From positions 62,001-126,000 of the forward strand of contig JAQGEQ010000081.1 of NCBI GenBank assembly GCA_034620365.1: 64,000 nucleotides of DNA, in the 5' to 3' direction. A model generated the notes under the pieces. It was not told the origin of the DNA. It ran no database searches and worked only from the letters and a program-made list of their open reading frames with translations. Within the stretch, counting starts at the first letter, position 1, and each line of letters begins with the position of its first letter. The stretch comes from Pegea sp. RAD2-039. Its lineage: Eukaryota > Chordata > Thaliacea > Salpida > Salpidae. A program made the position numbers and the translations under genes. This document shows positions 48,930 through 61,284 of this stretch, piece after piece.

Positions 48930-51120
48930 AATATTTATTTTATAATATTTATTTTAATAATTTATTGAACTTTGTTTAAATGTATCTTTGACTTGTAATA
49001 TATTAACAAGGTGATATTTGTCATTAATACAATTGCTAGCACAAAGTTTGGCAGTTAAACATTCTAAAATCTATTCTTTTAGAGCTAAGTAGCACAAATT
49101 AATGTTTAATCGTACTTAAAAAAATATTCTTGTTTTAAAATGGCTTTTTAGAAAAAAAAAAGTTAAAATCAAGTACAAACAGCGTCATCTAACGACTATT
49201 CTGATTTACAATTAACTTGTTTGATTTTTAAGAAACAAGAAAAATTAAACTAAACCAAAAATAAACATCCCTTGGTTTTGCTATTACCGAGCATTTGCAT
49301 AGAAAATCAAATCAGCCTTTAATTTATTTGCTGATATTTTATTGTAATTAAAGCAATTCAAATAATTTTCCACACGTAGTACATGTAAACTTCTTCAAAT
49401 TTCTTCAATAGTTCTTTTTTAATTTAAAATACACACTTAATCAGTAAATTTTATATTTTAGAAAATTTAGTAAGTAAAAAAAAAGTTGCAATTAGCCAAG
49501 GGCTTTGAGCTCTGAAAAAATAATTTATAATAATTTCAAGGTTTTTTTTCGGTTACACCAGAAACAATAGATTGTAAAAGCTTTTATATAACTATATACT
49601 GAGTGAAGGAGATTAGGTACAGCGCTCCGATTCAGTTGAGGGTTTAAACATCACATTAATTTGAAGTTGAATGAATTTCAACAAACTTTAATCAATGTTA
49701 CCAAGCAGTGTATCAACTACTACTGTTTATCTTGCACATGGCTTCCTCATATATTATTCAAACGCAAAAAATAGGTTATTATCGTTTATAAAAGAAATTA
49801 GAACATACTTGACTTGTTAGAGCTTAAATTAACTCTTTATAGGATTTCTTTAAACAGAAAGTCGATTTTGTAATAGTAAATAGAGATTAACTTCTGTAAA
49901 TAGAATTAACTTATTAGCATTTGTTTTGGATTATAAGTAGCTTGCTTAGCTGTTTTGAAATTTGTATTAATAGTATATATATTACAAGATAATATTTTAA
50001 ACGAGACTGCTTGTTTCTAAGTTTAAAATGATTATCATTTAGGTTTACATTTTCATGACTTTATCTACTTTTTTTCATAATTTACTTAGACTTAGTGTTA
50101 TTTATAACCATTTGTATGACGATTAATGTTATTAAATGTTCTTCTTTTCATAAAAATGCTTCAAAATTACTATTTATTAACTAATTGTCTAAAAAGTATT
50201 CATAAAATAATCAAAACTTTCTCAGTTTCTCCAACAGATGAGCTTAATTGTTAATTTATAAACATTTATTTATCATTAAGTTTGTTGTGATCAACATTAC
50301 TTAGACGTAGTCGTTAATCAAAAAGAAAGTCGTTTTTGAGTGCAAACTTCACCCCAATTTTTATTAAATGTTTCAATATTCTGCATTATTTAACTTTATT
50401 TATCATAAAATAGAGCGGAATTTATTTATGATTCAAAATTCATTTCTGGAAAAGATTTTTAAACTTTTATTTTGAGAAAAAAATCAGATTTTGTAAAAAC
50501 AACTAAATCTACCTCGGTGGGAATCCAACTCGCCCTTGCAGCGTGGTAGGCGAGAAATCTACCATTGAACCACAAATGCTGTCGAATGACAAAACTTTTT
50601 AATAGTACAAATTATATCAGAACTTAGTGCATAAACAAACAAATCAAGCAAAAAATTTGTTAAATTTGTAGAATTATTGTAATTTGTATTATTTATCTGT
50701 GATAGAACTATTTATTTCAGTTTGTTACTTAATCGCTAATTTAATACCTTAATAACTTTAAAATCTGATTTCTTATAATTCAAAGAAAAGTCAAAGATTG
50801 AAAAATTGTTTATCGAGCGTGGTTTCAAAAGCATTATCTTAAAATTCTTTTAGAAATTCAAGAACAGCATTTTTTTTTTCTTTAAGTTTTATATAAGTTG
50901 AAAAAATAAACAAAAACAACTAGCAAAAGAAAGACAATTTAGAAAGACAAGCACCAGACAACAAGTACAAAAAGACAATTCCTTCACTTTTACCAATTAC
51001 TAATCTCGTTAGAAGCGACTTTATTGATAATTAATTATCAACAAAACCAACAACCTGTTGAATAGATAGCTTTTAATTCAACTGAATTTATCAGCTTTTA
51101 AAAAATAATGAAACAAGATC
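48930..51120 (+). repeat. S unit, copy 2
   Basis: Partner of 45,510-47,690. Its Z core lies at about 49,176-49,200. Differences are spread throughout, so the duplication is older than the 17-kb/41-kb pair. Confidence 0.8.
50512..50579 (-). pseudogene. tRNA-Gly-like relic, copy 2
   Basis: Begins GCATTTGTGGTTCAATGG. The anticodon stem keeps CTCGC on the 5' side, as in tRNA-Gly, but the T arm (GCGAG-ttggatt-CCCAC) is less paired than in copy 1. The two relics have decayed differently, so neither is under evident tRNA constraint. Confidence 0.7.
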
Positions 51121-53139
51121 TGGTAGCTTTGATGTCAACTGAAAAAATTCAGGCCTTGAAAAGCGACTTCAATAATAATTGAAATTCATCCGAACCAACA
51201 ATTTGAAGAAAAATATGCTTTTAAATTCAACTGAATGTATCAGTTTCTAAATGAATTCGTTAATACAGAAAGAAATCAGATTATATCACTTGAGAAACAT
51301 AATCTTATATATAAACCTGTTTTAGTCTCATATTTGCGGGTTAAAACAGCAAAAAGTGAAGTTCTTAAAAAAAAAACATTTAAAAATAAACTTGTTATTA
51401 ATTCGCATTTATTTTTGTAGACTCAACTAAAGTTTTTGATGTATACTTAAAAAAAGAGAAACTGTAATTTCTTAGTAAATGTTGTATGTAAAAAGTAATA
51501 TTTGTTTAGAATAAAAAAAGAGAAAGTTTAGAATAAAAACGAATAATATAATATTTTAATAAAATGGATCCTTAAAATCTCCTAGTGTTTGTAGCCTGAT
51601 ATGTTTGCTTTTGTTTCTACTTTTATTAGAAAAAAAATTTATATAAATTATAAGTTGAAACTTGTTCAACCTCAAAATAATAATCAACGATAATATTAAT
51701 AAGAACACCCGAAAATCAGGTAAAACTCGTTATAATCATGTTATATATTATTGCATTTTAATCTAAGGTTTGTGAGTTAAAATTTCAAGATGTTTACTTA
51801 CTGCAAAATTTGGTAAATCTTTAATTTTGAAATTATTTATTTTTTGCAAAATTTTATTATCCAGAAATTCCTTATTTTCTTACTGCAGTCTAATTTTAAG
51901 TACTAATTTTATGTTTTAGTTGCATTGTGAAATTAAAAAAAAAACTTTTCTATAAACTAAATTTGTTATTAAAGCAATTAATTTTGAAAAACTGTCTTGT
52001 TTGTTTTCTAATGCAATTATTTTATAAAATTTAATCTCGTCAAATAAGAACATTCATTTTTAAAAAAATAACTTTTATCAATGAAAAATTAATTATATTC
52101 AAAAGTATCTTTAGGAAAAATGTCTTTAAAAAATGCTTATAAGTTTAAATGAATTAGAAATTTAAGAAAAAAAAAACGTGAAAAACAATAAAATATATAA
52201 ATAAATTCTATCTGCATTTTCTTTTCTAAGTCGATTTGTTAATAGTAGATAGAGATTAAGACCTACGCAAAAATTAATCTAAAAGCGTTTGTTTTAGATT
52301 ATAGGTAGGTTATTTAATATTGTGAATCACACAATTTCGTAATTTTTTGATTTTACTTTATTAAAATAAAAAAAAAATAAGAAAATTTAATATAAATACA
52401 TAATTAATTTTAAGTTATTAAGTAAAACTGTTTCAAAATTTGAAATATTAGTAAATATATTATTAGAAAACATTTTAAATAAAATTGCTTTTCTATGTTT
52501 ACGTAATCTACTATTTACAGAATTTAGTAAATTTATTTTTAGTTATAACGAATCATATAACAACTAAAATTTAAATAAATAAGAATGAATTTACTTTGTA
52601 AAAACTCTTCAAAATTATTATTTGTATTTTGATGTTAAAACAAATTTTCTCTAAAATATTTATAAAATAATCAAAACTTTCTCATTTTTATCCAAAAATA
52701 TTTTGAATTATCTCTTGTAATCAAAGATACTTAAAAGCAAACTGCAAATTCTAAGAAAGAATATAAACATAAGATAAAAACAAGAAGTTATTACTAGAGT
52801 TATTTAGTTTAGATGAAATGTACTAAATAATTAATACTTTAAAGCCAGTAGAAAGGTTTACAGTTATCAAAAAAATATTTCTAAAAAATAAAATATTGTT
52901 TTTAGTTTAAATTTATCTTTCTTATTTTTTTTTCTTACTGTGCTAAAACAGGAAAAATTTAAATCCAAATGGTATTTTATTTTAAAAAAAAACATTTTTT
53001 TTAAATTTGTTAAGGATGTAATGAATTTAAGGTCTGAATTTTAAAATTTACCAAAACAAACATACTTTTAAAATATTATGCTTAAAACATAAACGTAAAA
53101 GAAATTACCAATAATCTGTAGAAAGTTTTGCTTTTACTT
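51121..53139 (+). repeat. Y module and X unit
   Basis: Y lies at 51,228-51,360 with perfect hairpin arms CTGTTTTA (51,317-51,324) and TAAAACAG (51,342-51,349). An X unit follows at about 51,530-52,980. The open frame 51,235-51,420 covers the Y module and is not shared with other copies. Confidence 0.72.
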
Positions 53140-54060
53140 CAACTGAATTTATCAGTCTCCAAATCTACAACTGGTTTAGGGAATCATTGTTTAATCCATT
53201 TTACTTGCTGTTAAAAACCTACAAACATTATAAACAGGCATGTTTTAGTTTCAAATTTGATTCATGATTCAAATATGGTTCAAAATACCAATTGCAAACT
53301 CTAAATAGACGTTTCAGTTTTATGTTTTGTTTAATAAATTAAAAACCAGGGAGAAATTATCATAATTAGACTTTTTGTGATTAGATAAAACTACATTAAA
53401 GCTTTAAGAGTTAACAACTATCCCAAATTTATTAGTTAAAAGTGTTTTGGATACTTTGAAAAGTGATGTTTGTTATTTTAAAAATTTCATTTAAAATGTT
53501 TTTAATCTATATCAAATAATAATCAGTAGTTGAGCTCAACAAAATATTATCAGATACAAATTATTTCAAAGTTGTTTTCCAAAAGTATTGTAAAAGATTT
53601 AAAAAAAATCTAACTAGATTACTAGAAAGATATAAAAGATACAAAAAATGAATTATTTAATTGTATTGATGGTGCAACTTAAAATATTTGATTGTGCAAA
53701 CTCATTTAAGGGTAGGTTACATCTGATTACTACCAAAAAACTTACTTTGTGAAGTTATTAACTTTGCATAAAATCAGAAAAAATTCGTGTTGTAAAATAC
53801 TTTTTCAGAATTAGAAATCAAACAAAAAAAGTTAAAACAAAGTACAAACAGCGACAGCTAGCGGATGCTGTGATTTACATATAACTTTATGATTTTAAGA
53901 ATTTAAATTTATATGATTTTTAAGAAATAAAATAAATTAAACTAAACCTAAAAACAAACGACTCGCTTAGTTTTGTTATTACCGAACATTTGCATTGAGA
54001 ATCAAATCAACTTAAGCTGCTAAATCGACATCTAATATGTCTTGTTTAATTAAAACGAAT
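53140..54060 (+). repeat. Y module, following AT-rich segment and Z core
   Basis: 53,100-53,640 is co-linear with about 24,590-25,090, including a Y module without its 3' hairpin arm. A Z core lies at 53,845-53,872. Confidence 0.65.
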
Positions 54061-54807
54061 AAATAGGTTTATGATATGTAAGATGATCTGTTAAGCTGAA
54101 AAATTTTTTTAATGCAATAGGAAGACAATCTCATAGCTGTCAATTCTATGAAAAAATAAACTAACATTGTTCAAAAGTAATGTACTGATGTTTTGAACAA
54201 GTATAATAGATTTCTAAAAAATACTGTAAAAAATAATTAGAGTTTTCGAAGAAGAAACTTTCAATTATAGTAACCATGACACTCAAAAAGCAAAAATATT
54301 TAAGTCTTTCAAACATTATCTCTGAAAAATGATATCTAAATTGATTTTTAATGACTTTGCTCTTTCACAATGATTTAGTATTGATTACGTTTCAATCAAA
54401 CTTTAACTTAAACTTTATAAATCTTAATGCTGGACATCACATATTAGATAGTCCTCCAAACGTTTGATAAAAGAGCCTGTATTCACTTGTTTATATGAGA
54501 TGCTTTTAAAATACATAAAATTTTTCTTAATTACCAGAAAACCAATTCACCGAGACAATTCTTGCACTCACTGTACATGTTAAACTCATTAGAAAGGGAA
54601 TCTAATGATAATTGAAAATCAATAAAACTAACAAACTGTTGAAAAATTTTGTGTTTATAAATTTAACTGATAGATCAATCTCGAAATGTTTAAGTAAGAA
54701 ACCGACTTTTAAAATTCTTGTCAATTGGAAAAGCTAACTTAATAAATAAGCCTGTTTTAATATTATATTTGTGAGTTAAAACAGAAAAAGAAGTAAGAAA
54801 TTTGTAT
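54061..54807. other. mostly single-copy AT-rich DNA with a Y module
   Basis: No gene or repeat was recognised before the Y module at 54,664-54,797, which is the most diverged copy in its first half. It abuts the POLR2I duplication. Confidence 0.45.
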
Positions 54808-55000
54808 TATTAAATAATAAGATAAATTATTACCAATTTATATTTTGAATAGTCTTTTAAAGTTATAGCAGACTTTTGAAGATAAATAATAAAATTAGAA
54901 ATAAAATAAAACATAAGGATTAAAAAATATGGTAAGTACATTATGTAGATATATTTCTAATAAAATTATAGAATTGAAAAACTAATAAATCAAATTTTAC

Positions 55001-55053
55001 CATTCTTGACAGAACTTTATTCCAATAAAATTAGGCCCTCTGCTTGAACTCAT
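55001..55053 (-). pseudogene. POLR2I: POLR2I exon 1 duplicate (5' partial)
   Basis: This 53-nt segment has the ATG, open frame and GT donor of coding exon 1 and differs from 14,648-14,700 by one synonymous change (ATA to ATT, Ile). Exons 2-4 are absent from the neighbourhood, so it cannot make RPB9. With a promoter-like island upstream and an intact donor it could still be transcribed and spliced to something else; that is inference. The near-identity may reflect youth rather than selection. Confidence 0.85.
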
Positions 55054-55274
55054 TTTTTTCTTTATTGAAAAAAAATCAATAGATAAAAGATGTAGTTAAA
55101 AATCTACAACAAACTGGACATCATTATTGATTTCAATAAGTTTAACATTCAGCATTCAAAATATAAATAAAACTATATTTTTTCTTCATTAGAAAACTAT
55201 ATAATTATAAAATCGTTTGATTGTAGTTAATATTAAATAAAAAAACAAATCTATATATTTATTTAAAACGACTT

Positions 55275-55403
55275 AAAGTTACATTATCAAAGTAACTCTA
55301 ATTTGTAAGTAGATCTAATTTGTGAGAATGTGTATTAGCGAGAGGTGCTCTCTTTAGGCACCCTCCTTCACATTTACTGTAATAAATAAATAAATAAATA
55401 AAA
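55275..55403 (+). mobile_element. LINE 3' end with (TAAA)n tail
   Basis: A GC-richer stretch ending GGCACCCTCCTTCACATTT, then TGTAATAAATAAATAAATAAATA, which is the form of a CR1/Jockey-type LINE 3' terminus. The fragment is strongly 5'-truncated. A related relic lies at 35,185-35,233. Whether it belongs to the same family as the reverse-transcriptase piece at 1,419-1,945 cannot be told, since they do not overlap. Confidence 0.7.
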
Positions 55404-55533
55404 ATACATTTATTCACATAGTAGAACATAGCAGCTAACGACCTACACAACTATAAAAAACAAATGTATAAAAATAAAAATGATCAAAAAACCATCTTTT
55501 TTTCACTATCCTTTATTTTATCTTGTTATAGAT

Positions 55534-55619
55534 TGCCAGCAGCAACCACTAGCAGCCTGCAACAACCAATAGCACCAAGCAACAACCTATACCACCCAGC
55601 AACAACCACTACCACACAG
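55534..55619 (-). repeat. minisatellite fragment, reverse orientation
   Basis: About four 20-bp units on the minus strand. Their variant order (TTGGTGCTAT, then CAGGCTGCTAG, then GGTTGCTGCTGG) matches the higher-order phase near 11,440-11,490 and 13,080-13,125 of the main array. The 55,464-55,688 open frame runs across it by chance. Confidence 0.85.
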
Positions 55620-56594
55620 CGACTTTTTCGAATTCTAAATATTTTTAGCAAACGTTATTATTTACTACTTTATTTTCATGCAAATTAAGTATCAGTAATG
55701 TTGTTTTACAAAAAATCTTTTTCAATGTTTTTCAAGAATGATATTATGATGAAAAATTAGAAATAAATAAAATAAATTAAAACAGTAGCTTTTATTTGCA
55801 AATTTAGAATTAAAATTATATAAATATTAAAATTTTATAAAAACAAAGAATATTTTTGAAAACAATCCAAATTTATTTCATGTTTTGTTTTTCTCCATTA
55901 ATAGTTTTCCGAAAATAAATTTACTTCAAAATAGTTCAGATTGAAATTTCTAGCTTTGGATAAATCTAAGTTTTCATTAAAATTTACTTTTAAGGAAATT
56001 TTAGAATAAAAATTAATATTTTTATTTTAAACAAATACTTTTTATTAGCAGATAAAATTGTTCTACTTTTGTTAAATTTAAAGTAAACGAAAAGGAGAAA
56101 AAGTAATTTATGAACTTTCTTTGAGTTAGCTATTTTAATGAATACTATTAAATCTGTTTTCTAAGAGATTATTAAAGAAATAATTTTGGTTTTGAGAAAT
56201 AATTGTATTTCTTTAATGGATAAATTTATAAGGACTCATCATTAAAATCATTATCATTAAGATCAACATCTTACCAATATCTGCATTTGATGCTCATCTT
56301 TATTTTCCAAAAACTCTCCTTTCAAGCTAAAAAACACACAAATCAATTACTGAAGACGTCGCATGCTGATGACGTCATCTTCGATCGACACCAGATGTTA
56401 TTTTGAACTCACAAACCTCTGGCTTATTCATCTTTGTCAAAGATCGTGTTCCACTTCGCAGTGAGATCTTGTGGATTTTAAATCTGTTTTTGAAGAGATT
56501 ATTAAAAAAGAATTATAATGTAGATGGTATCAGTCTTAGATAATTACACAATTAAAGTTATACATTTTTGGTATCGACCATTTGTCAATATATT

Positions 56595-58010
56595 AATGCA
56601 AAGATTTATACGGAGAAGTACAAACAAAGTTTCGAAGTTAAAACTGCTTGAATATTTCCATTAATAATATTACATTTTGTGTAATTTCAAGCTGACATCA
56701 AATATTTGTCGGTTTTAAAATTTTAGAAGAAATTGTTATTTGTCATTATAATCAACAGGATAGTGATTTGAATTAATAAAAGTTACGAGAATTACTAACT
56801 ACAACTATTTTTTCTATTTGTTTTTCAGAGAAGATCAATAAAGTTAGTTTGTAGCAAATTAGTCAATAAACAAAGTTACTGTAAATAGTGAATTAAACAA
56901 AACTTTGTTTCTACTTTAGAATTACTTTTTATATTTTTATATCCATTCAAACTATCCTGCAATTCATGAAAAACAAATTTTAAATTATTAGTTAAATAAA
57001 TTGCAAGATCGAAGAATCACTAAAACTTAATATTAATCAACGACTTGTCAAAGAAAACTGAGTCTCACCACTACTCTTCTGCATTTCATTATGTAAAATA
57101 TTAGAAAAAATACTAGGTGGGTAAAAGCTTTACAAAAAAAGTAGTACCGAACTTGCTGTATATCATCTAATTAAGAACTTATTAAACATTTAAACTCACT
57201 ATATATAATAAAAACGTTTAAAATGCTTTTAATGTAGAAATTTTTTACAACAAGATTGAAAATAAGTTAAAGCTTTTGTAGAAATATTTCAAACTTTACA
57301 TCTTGACTTAAACTGATTAAAGAAACAAATCCTTTGAGATTTTTTCTTTATGTTTTTTATTTGCTTTTCTTGAACTGTAATGTTTAATATAACAATAAAT
57401 TCGTCCCTTAGATAATATTTATTGTTTACTTTTTAACCTAAGTAGTTTATAAAAAATATTAGATTTTATTTCATAAACTTTATCAAACTTAAGCAAAATT
57501 GATTGTTTTGTGTAAGTAAAATGTTGTGATAAAAATACTAAAAATCTAATTAATGATTTTTGAGTTTTATGTTTATATAGTAGAAAAAGATGACGCTAGA
57601 CGTCGCTGAAGATGAATAATTTTGAAATTCTTGCATTGCTTCAGGCTATGTTGTTGTAAGTGATATTTAATAACCTGAAATTTAAGGTTTACTTTCAAAC
57701 TTTGTTAAAATTATGAATAATTATGTTTAAATTGAAAACAAAAACTTTCTTGACAAGTAACTCTTCGTATCAAACAAAATTAAAAATTTTATAGGAAATT
57801 ATTTTTTTTATTTTAACTTTAAAGTAAATTAAAACTTTTAAACGTACATTTTTATGTAATAAAAAACTAACAAACTATCTACTATTTTACATTGGTAGAT
57901 GCTGCCGATTTGAAACATTTTAATTTTCATTGTATTTGAGCTTATTAAAAAATATCAAGGAATAATTTCCATAAAAATTAGAAAAATCTTAAATAAGGTA
58001 ATCAAAATTA
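56595..58010. other. apparently single-copy DNA, no firm gene
   Basis: No match to the repeats was seen. Two weak exon-like spots were noted: about 57,060-57,110 on the minus strand (NEMQKSSGETQFSLTSR before a stop) and 57,612-57,655 on the plus strand (see that entry). Neither is recognisable as a known protein. Confidence 0.4.
57612..57655 (+). other. candidate first exon, unrecognised
   Basis: ATG followed by 14 codons (MNNFEILALLQAMLL) runs into the strong donor TT|GTAAGTG, in DNA less AT-rich than its surroundings. No continuing exon was identified, so this may be chance. Confidence 0.15.
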
Positions 58011-60170
58011 TCAAAATAATCAACAAAAAAATTTAAAACGAATTAAAAATATTTTAATAATCTAGATCCTTAACAACTTTAAGTGTTTTGTAGCTTGATA
58101 TGTTTGCTTTTGTTTCTACTTTCATTAGAAAAACAATTTATATAACTTATAAGTTGAAACTTGTTCAACCTCAAAATAACAATAATCGATAACGAAGAAC
58201 ACCCAAATATCAGGTAAAATTTTGTTATACTCATCTTATATATTATTGCATTTTAATCTAATGTTTGTGAGTTAAAATTTTAAAATGTTTACCTACTGCA
58301 AAATTGGTAAATCTTCTAATTTTAAAATTATGCAATTTTTGCAAGATTTTATTAACCAAAAACTCCTTATTTTTCTTACTAAAGTCCTATTAATTTTATG
58401 TTTTAGTTGCATTGTGAAATTTGAAAAAAACTTGTCTATAAACTTGACTTATTATTACAGCAAATAATTTTCAACAACTGTCTTGTTTGTTTTCTAATGC
58501 AATTTTTTTATAGAATTTAATCTCGTCAATTAATAACTTTCATTTTTAAGAGAAATAACTTTTCTAAGTAACAAATTATTTGTGTTTAAAAGTATCTTGA
58601 GCAAAAATGTCTCTTAAAAATGCTTATAAGTTTAAATGATTTTGAGATTTAAGGGAAACAAAAAACGTGAAAAACAATAAAATATATAAATAAATTCTAT
58701 CTGCTTTTTTTTTCTTAGTAGATTTGTTAATAGTAAATAAAGATTTAGATCTACAAAAAAGTAATCTATTAGCGTTTGTTTTAGATTATAGGTAGCTTAT
58801 TATGTGAAATTATATTATTATGTGAAGCACACAATTTCGTAATTTTTGGACTTTACTTTTTTTAAATAATAAAAAAAATAGATAAGTTTGATATAAATAC
58901 ATAATCTTCTTCATGATATTTAACACAAAATTTTAATTAATTTTAAGTTAGTAAGCTTAACTGTTTTAAAATTTGAAATATTAGTAAATATATTATTAGA
59001 AAACATTTCAAATGAAATTGTTTTTTTCTATGTTTACGTAATCTACTTTTTACAGACTTTGGTTAAATTAATTTTAGCTATAACCAATTACATAACAACT
59101 AAAATTCATATAAATAAGAATGAATTAACTTTCTAAAAACCCTTCAAAATTATTATTTGCCTTTTGATTTTATAATAAATTTTTCTATGAAATATTTTTA
59201 AAATAATCAAAACTTTATCAGTTTTATCCAAAACCTTTTTGAAATATATTTTGTAATCAAATATACTTTAAAGTAAATTGCAATTTCCATGAAAGAATAT
59301 TAATACTTTTATTAGTTAGTTAATAAAAACAAAGAGTTATTACTAGATCTATTTAATCTAGATGAAATGTAATATATAATTATTACTTTAAAGCTACTAA
59401 AAAGGTTTCAGCTATCAAAAAAGTATTTCAAATAATTAAAACTAATTTCTTTCTTTAAAATTATCTTTCCTTATTATTTTTTGCTAACTGTGCTAAAACG
59501 GGAAAAAAAGCAAAATGATAAATCCAAAATGAATTTTAATTTTAAAAAGAAAAATTGGATTTAGATTTTGTTAAGGAATTGATGAATTAAAATTCTGAAA
59601 TTTAAATTTTAATTAAAAACGTCTTTTCCGTATAAATTACAAGGACGTCATTATGCAGTTTTTTACCGAATTTTAAAAAAATATTAGATTTAAATTTTTC
59701 ATTGTATTTTTTAAAGGTTTTCGATAGAAGGTAGCGTTTCTGGTTTTTGTTTTTAATATGAACAATTTGCTTTGATAAATTATAGAAATCTACTTTTTTT
59801 TTACAAAATTAAACAACTATTAATTGAAAGCAAAAATCAGAAAAAAAATTTTGCAAAAAAATTATTGAGCAATATTTCATAAGGCTGTTAAAATATTGTT
59901 TGATAAATCAATAACAGTATGGTAACTTCTGACTAGTTTTTCTTAGATGTAAATAAGAAGTTAAATTTAAAAAAATTAATTAATTTCCAAATTGACTGCT
60001 TGTGTAAAGACTGTGAAGTTGGTTTGGTTTCAACAGTTCTGATTGACTAATTTTTTACAAAAGTTTTTTTTATTATGACTGAAAACTGTTCAGCTTCAGA
60101 AAGAATGGAAAGAAAAGTAAAATAATAAGTAAGAGATGCAACTAACTTGCAGCACTTCAAAAAATCAATA
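58011..60170 (+). repeat. composite unit (D end, X, start of B)
   Basis: X spans about 58,230-59,950 and runs into the B approach ('agcttcagaaagaatg') but stops before a B core. The open frame 58,285-58,467 lies in X and is broken in other X copies. Confidence 0.75.
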
Positions 60171-61284
60171 GCTTTGAACGAATTTGGAGTTGAATAAATT
60201 TCAACAAAATTCAATTAAAATTAACAAGAAGATATATGGTCATAATGCTAAATTTAATTTTTTTAAACTCAATTTGATATTCAACTTCTGGATTAAAACT
60301 TTTTATTTAATAATATTTTGAAACTTAATTAGTAACCAAATATACTTAAAAGTAACTTTTAAAGTGACTTTTTAAAGCTTAGATTAACTCTCTTTACGTT
60401 TTCTTTTTTAACAAAAAGTCGATTTAGTAATAGTAAATAGCCACAAGATTTTATATAAAAATTAACAACTTAATGTCTGTTTTATATTAAGAGTAGCTTA
60501 TTTGACTTTTGTGATTCACGAAATTTGGTAATTTTCTTATCTTACTTATAAAAACAGACACAAAAATAATTAAGTTTATTAAAATACATAATCTTCCTCA
60601 TTATAAACAACAAAAATTCGACATCAATTTTGTGCTAGCAAGTTTAGCGGTTATAAAATTTAAATGATTAGTAAATATATTATTAGAAAACATATAATAT
60701 AACAATTTTTGCTTCTATGTTTGGAATGACAAAACATTTAAGAGGTTTAGAAGTTTTCTTTTAACTCGAAATTTGTTTAAATACTTTTCTGACTTTTCAA
60801 AAATTTATCTTATCTTTCTTGACTTAGGTAGAACTCCATAATGAGGCTGGTAAATTTTAGATTTTATATCAAAAAAAATTGGATCATCTTATATTAAACT
60901 TCTGTAGGTATCTCTATTACTAACCAGAAAATTTTCTGTGTGAACTTACTTTGTAAAATTTTATCTTATCATAGTCTAATGGAAAACAAAACGATCAAAC
61001 ATTGTTTGTACATACCGCTGTCAAAAGTATTTTTAAAAATTCTTTTAAAAGTTCAGGAACAAAAAGTGAAGGAACTAACCACACATCTTTAAAAAAAGTA
61101 ATCTTCAGAATCGTTGAAAAATAATTTGAATAAATCGTTTACGGATCTTAATCAAATTGGCGTTTTATGAATAAGAATGTTTATTTTTAAAAAAGTTATT
61201 CACGAAAAATTCTAATAAAGTTTGACTCTCATACGTACTTTCACGACAAAATAGATGTGTTTTGTTTAAATTTGTGCAAATGAT
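60171..61284. other. 3' flank of the zinc-finger gene, S-like traces
   Basis: 60,370-60,440 resembles part of the S unit (compare 46,395-46,450). A minus-strand AATAAA at about 61,180-61,185, roughly 100 nt past the zinc-finger stop, is a candidate poly(A) signal. Nothing else was seen. Confidence 0.45.

Larger units (their letters stand above)
55275..55619. mobile_element. 345-bp composite insertion in the POLR2I paralog
   Basis: The segment is bounded by CGACTT (55,269-55,274 and 55,620-55,625) and absent from copy 1. In order it holds the LINE tail, about 130 bp of unassigned AT-rich DNA and a reversed piece of the 20-bp minisatellite. The bounding repeats suggest it entered as one unit, for example as LINE 3' transduction or as filler copied during break repair. 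Confidence 0.6.
54808..56594 (-). repeat. segmental duplication, copy 2 (POLR2I 5' region)
   Basis: Matches 14,455-16,752 in the same orientation, covering part of intron 1, coding exon 1, the upstream region, the candidate upstream exon (56,275-56,326) and the CRE-like island (about 56,330-56,475, with intact TGACGTCA at 56,370-56,377). It stops before coding exons 2-4. Confidence 0.88.
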
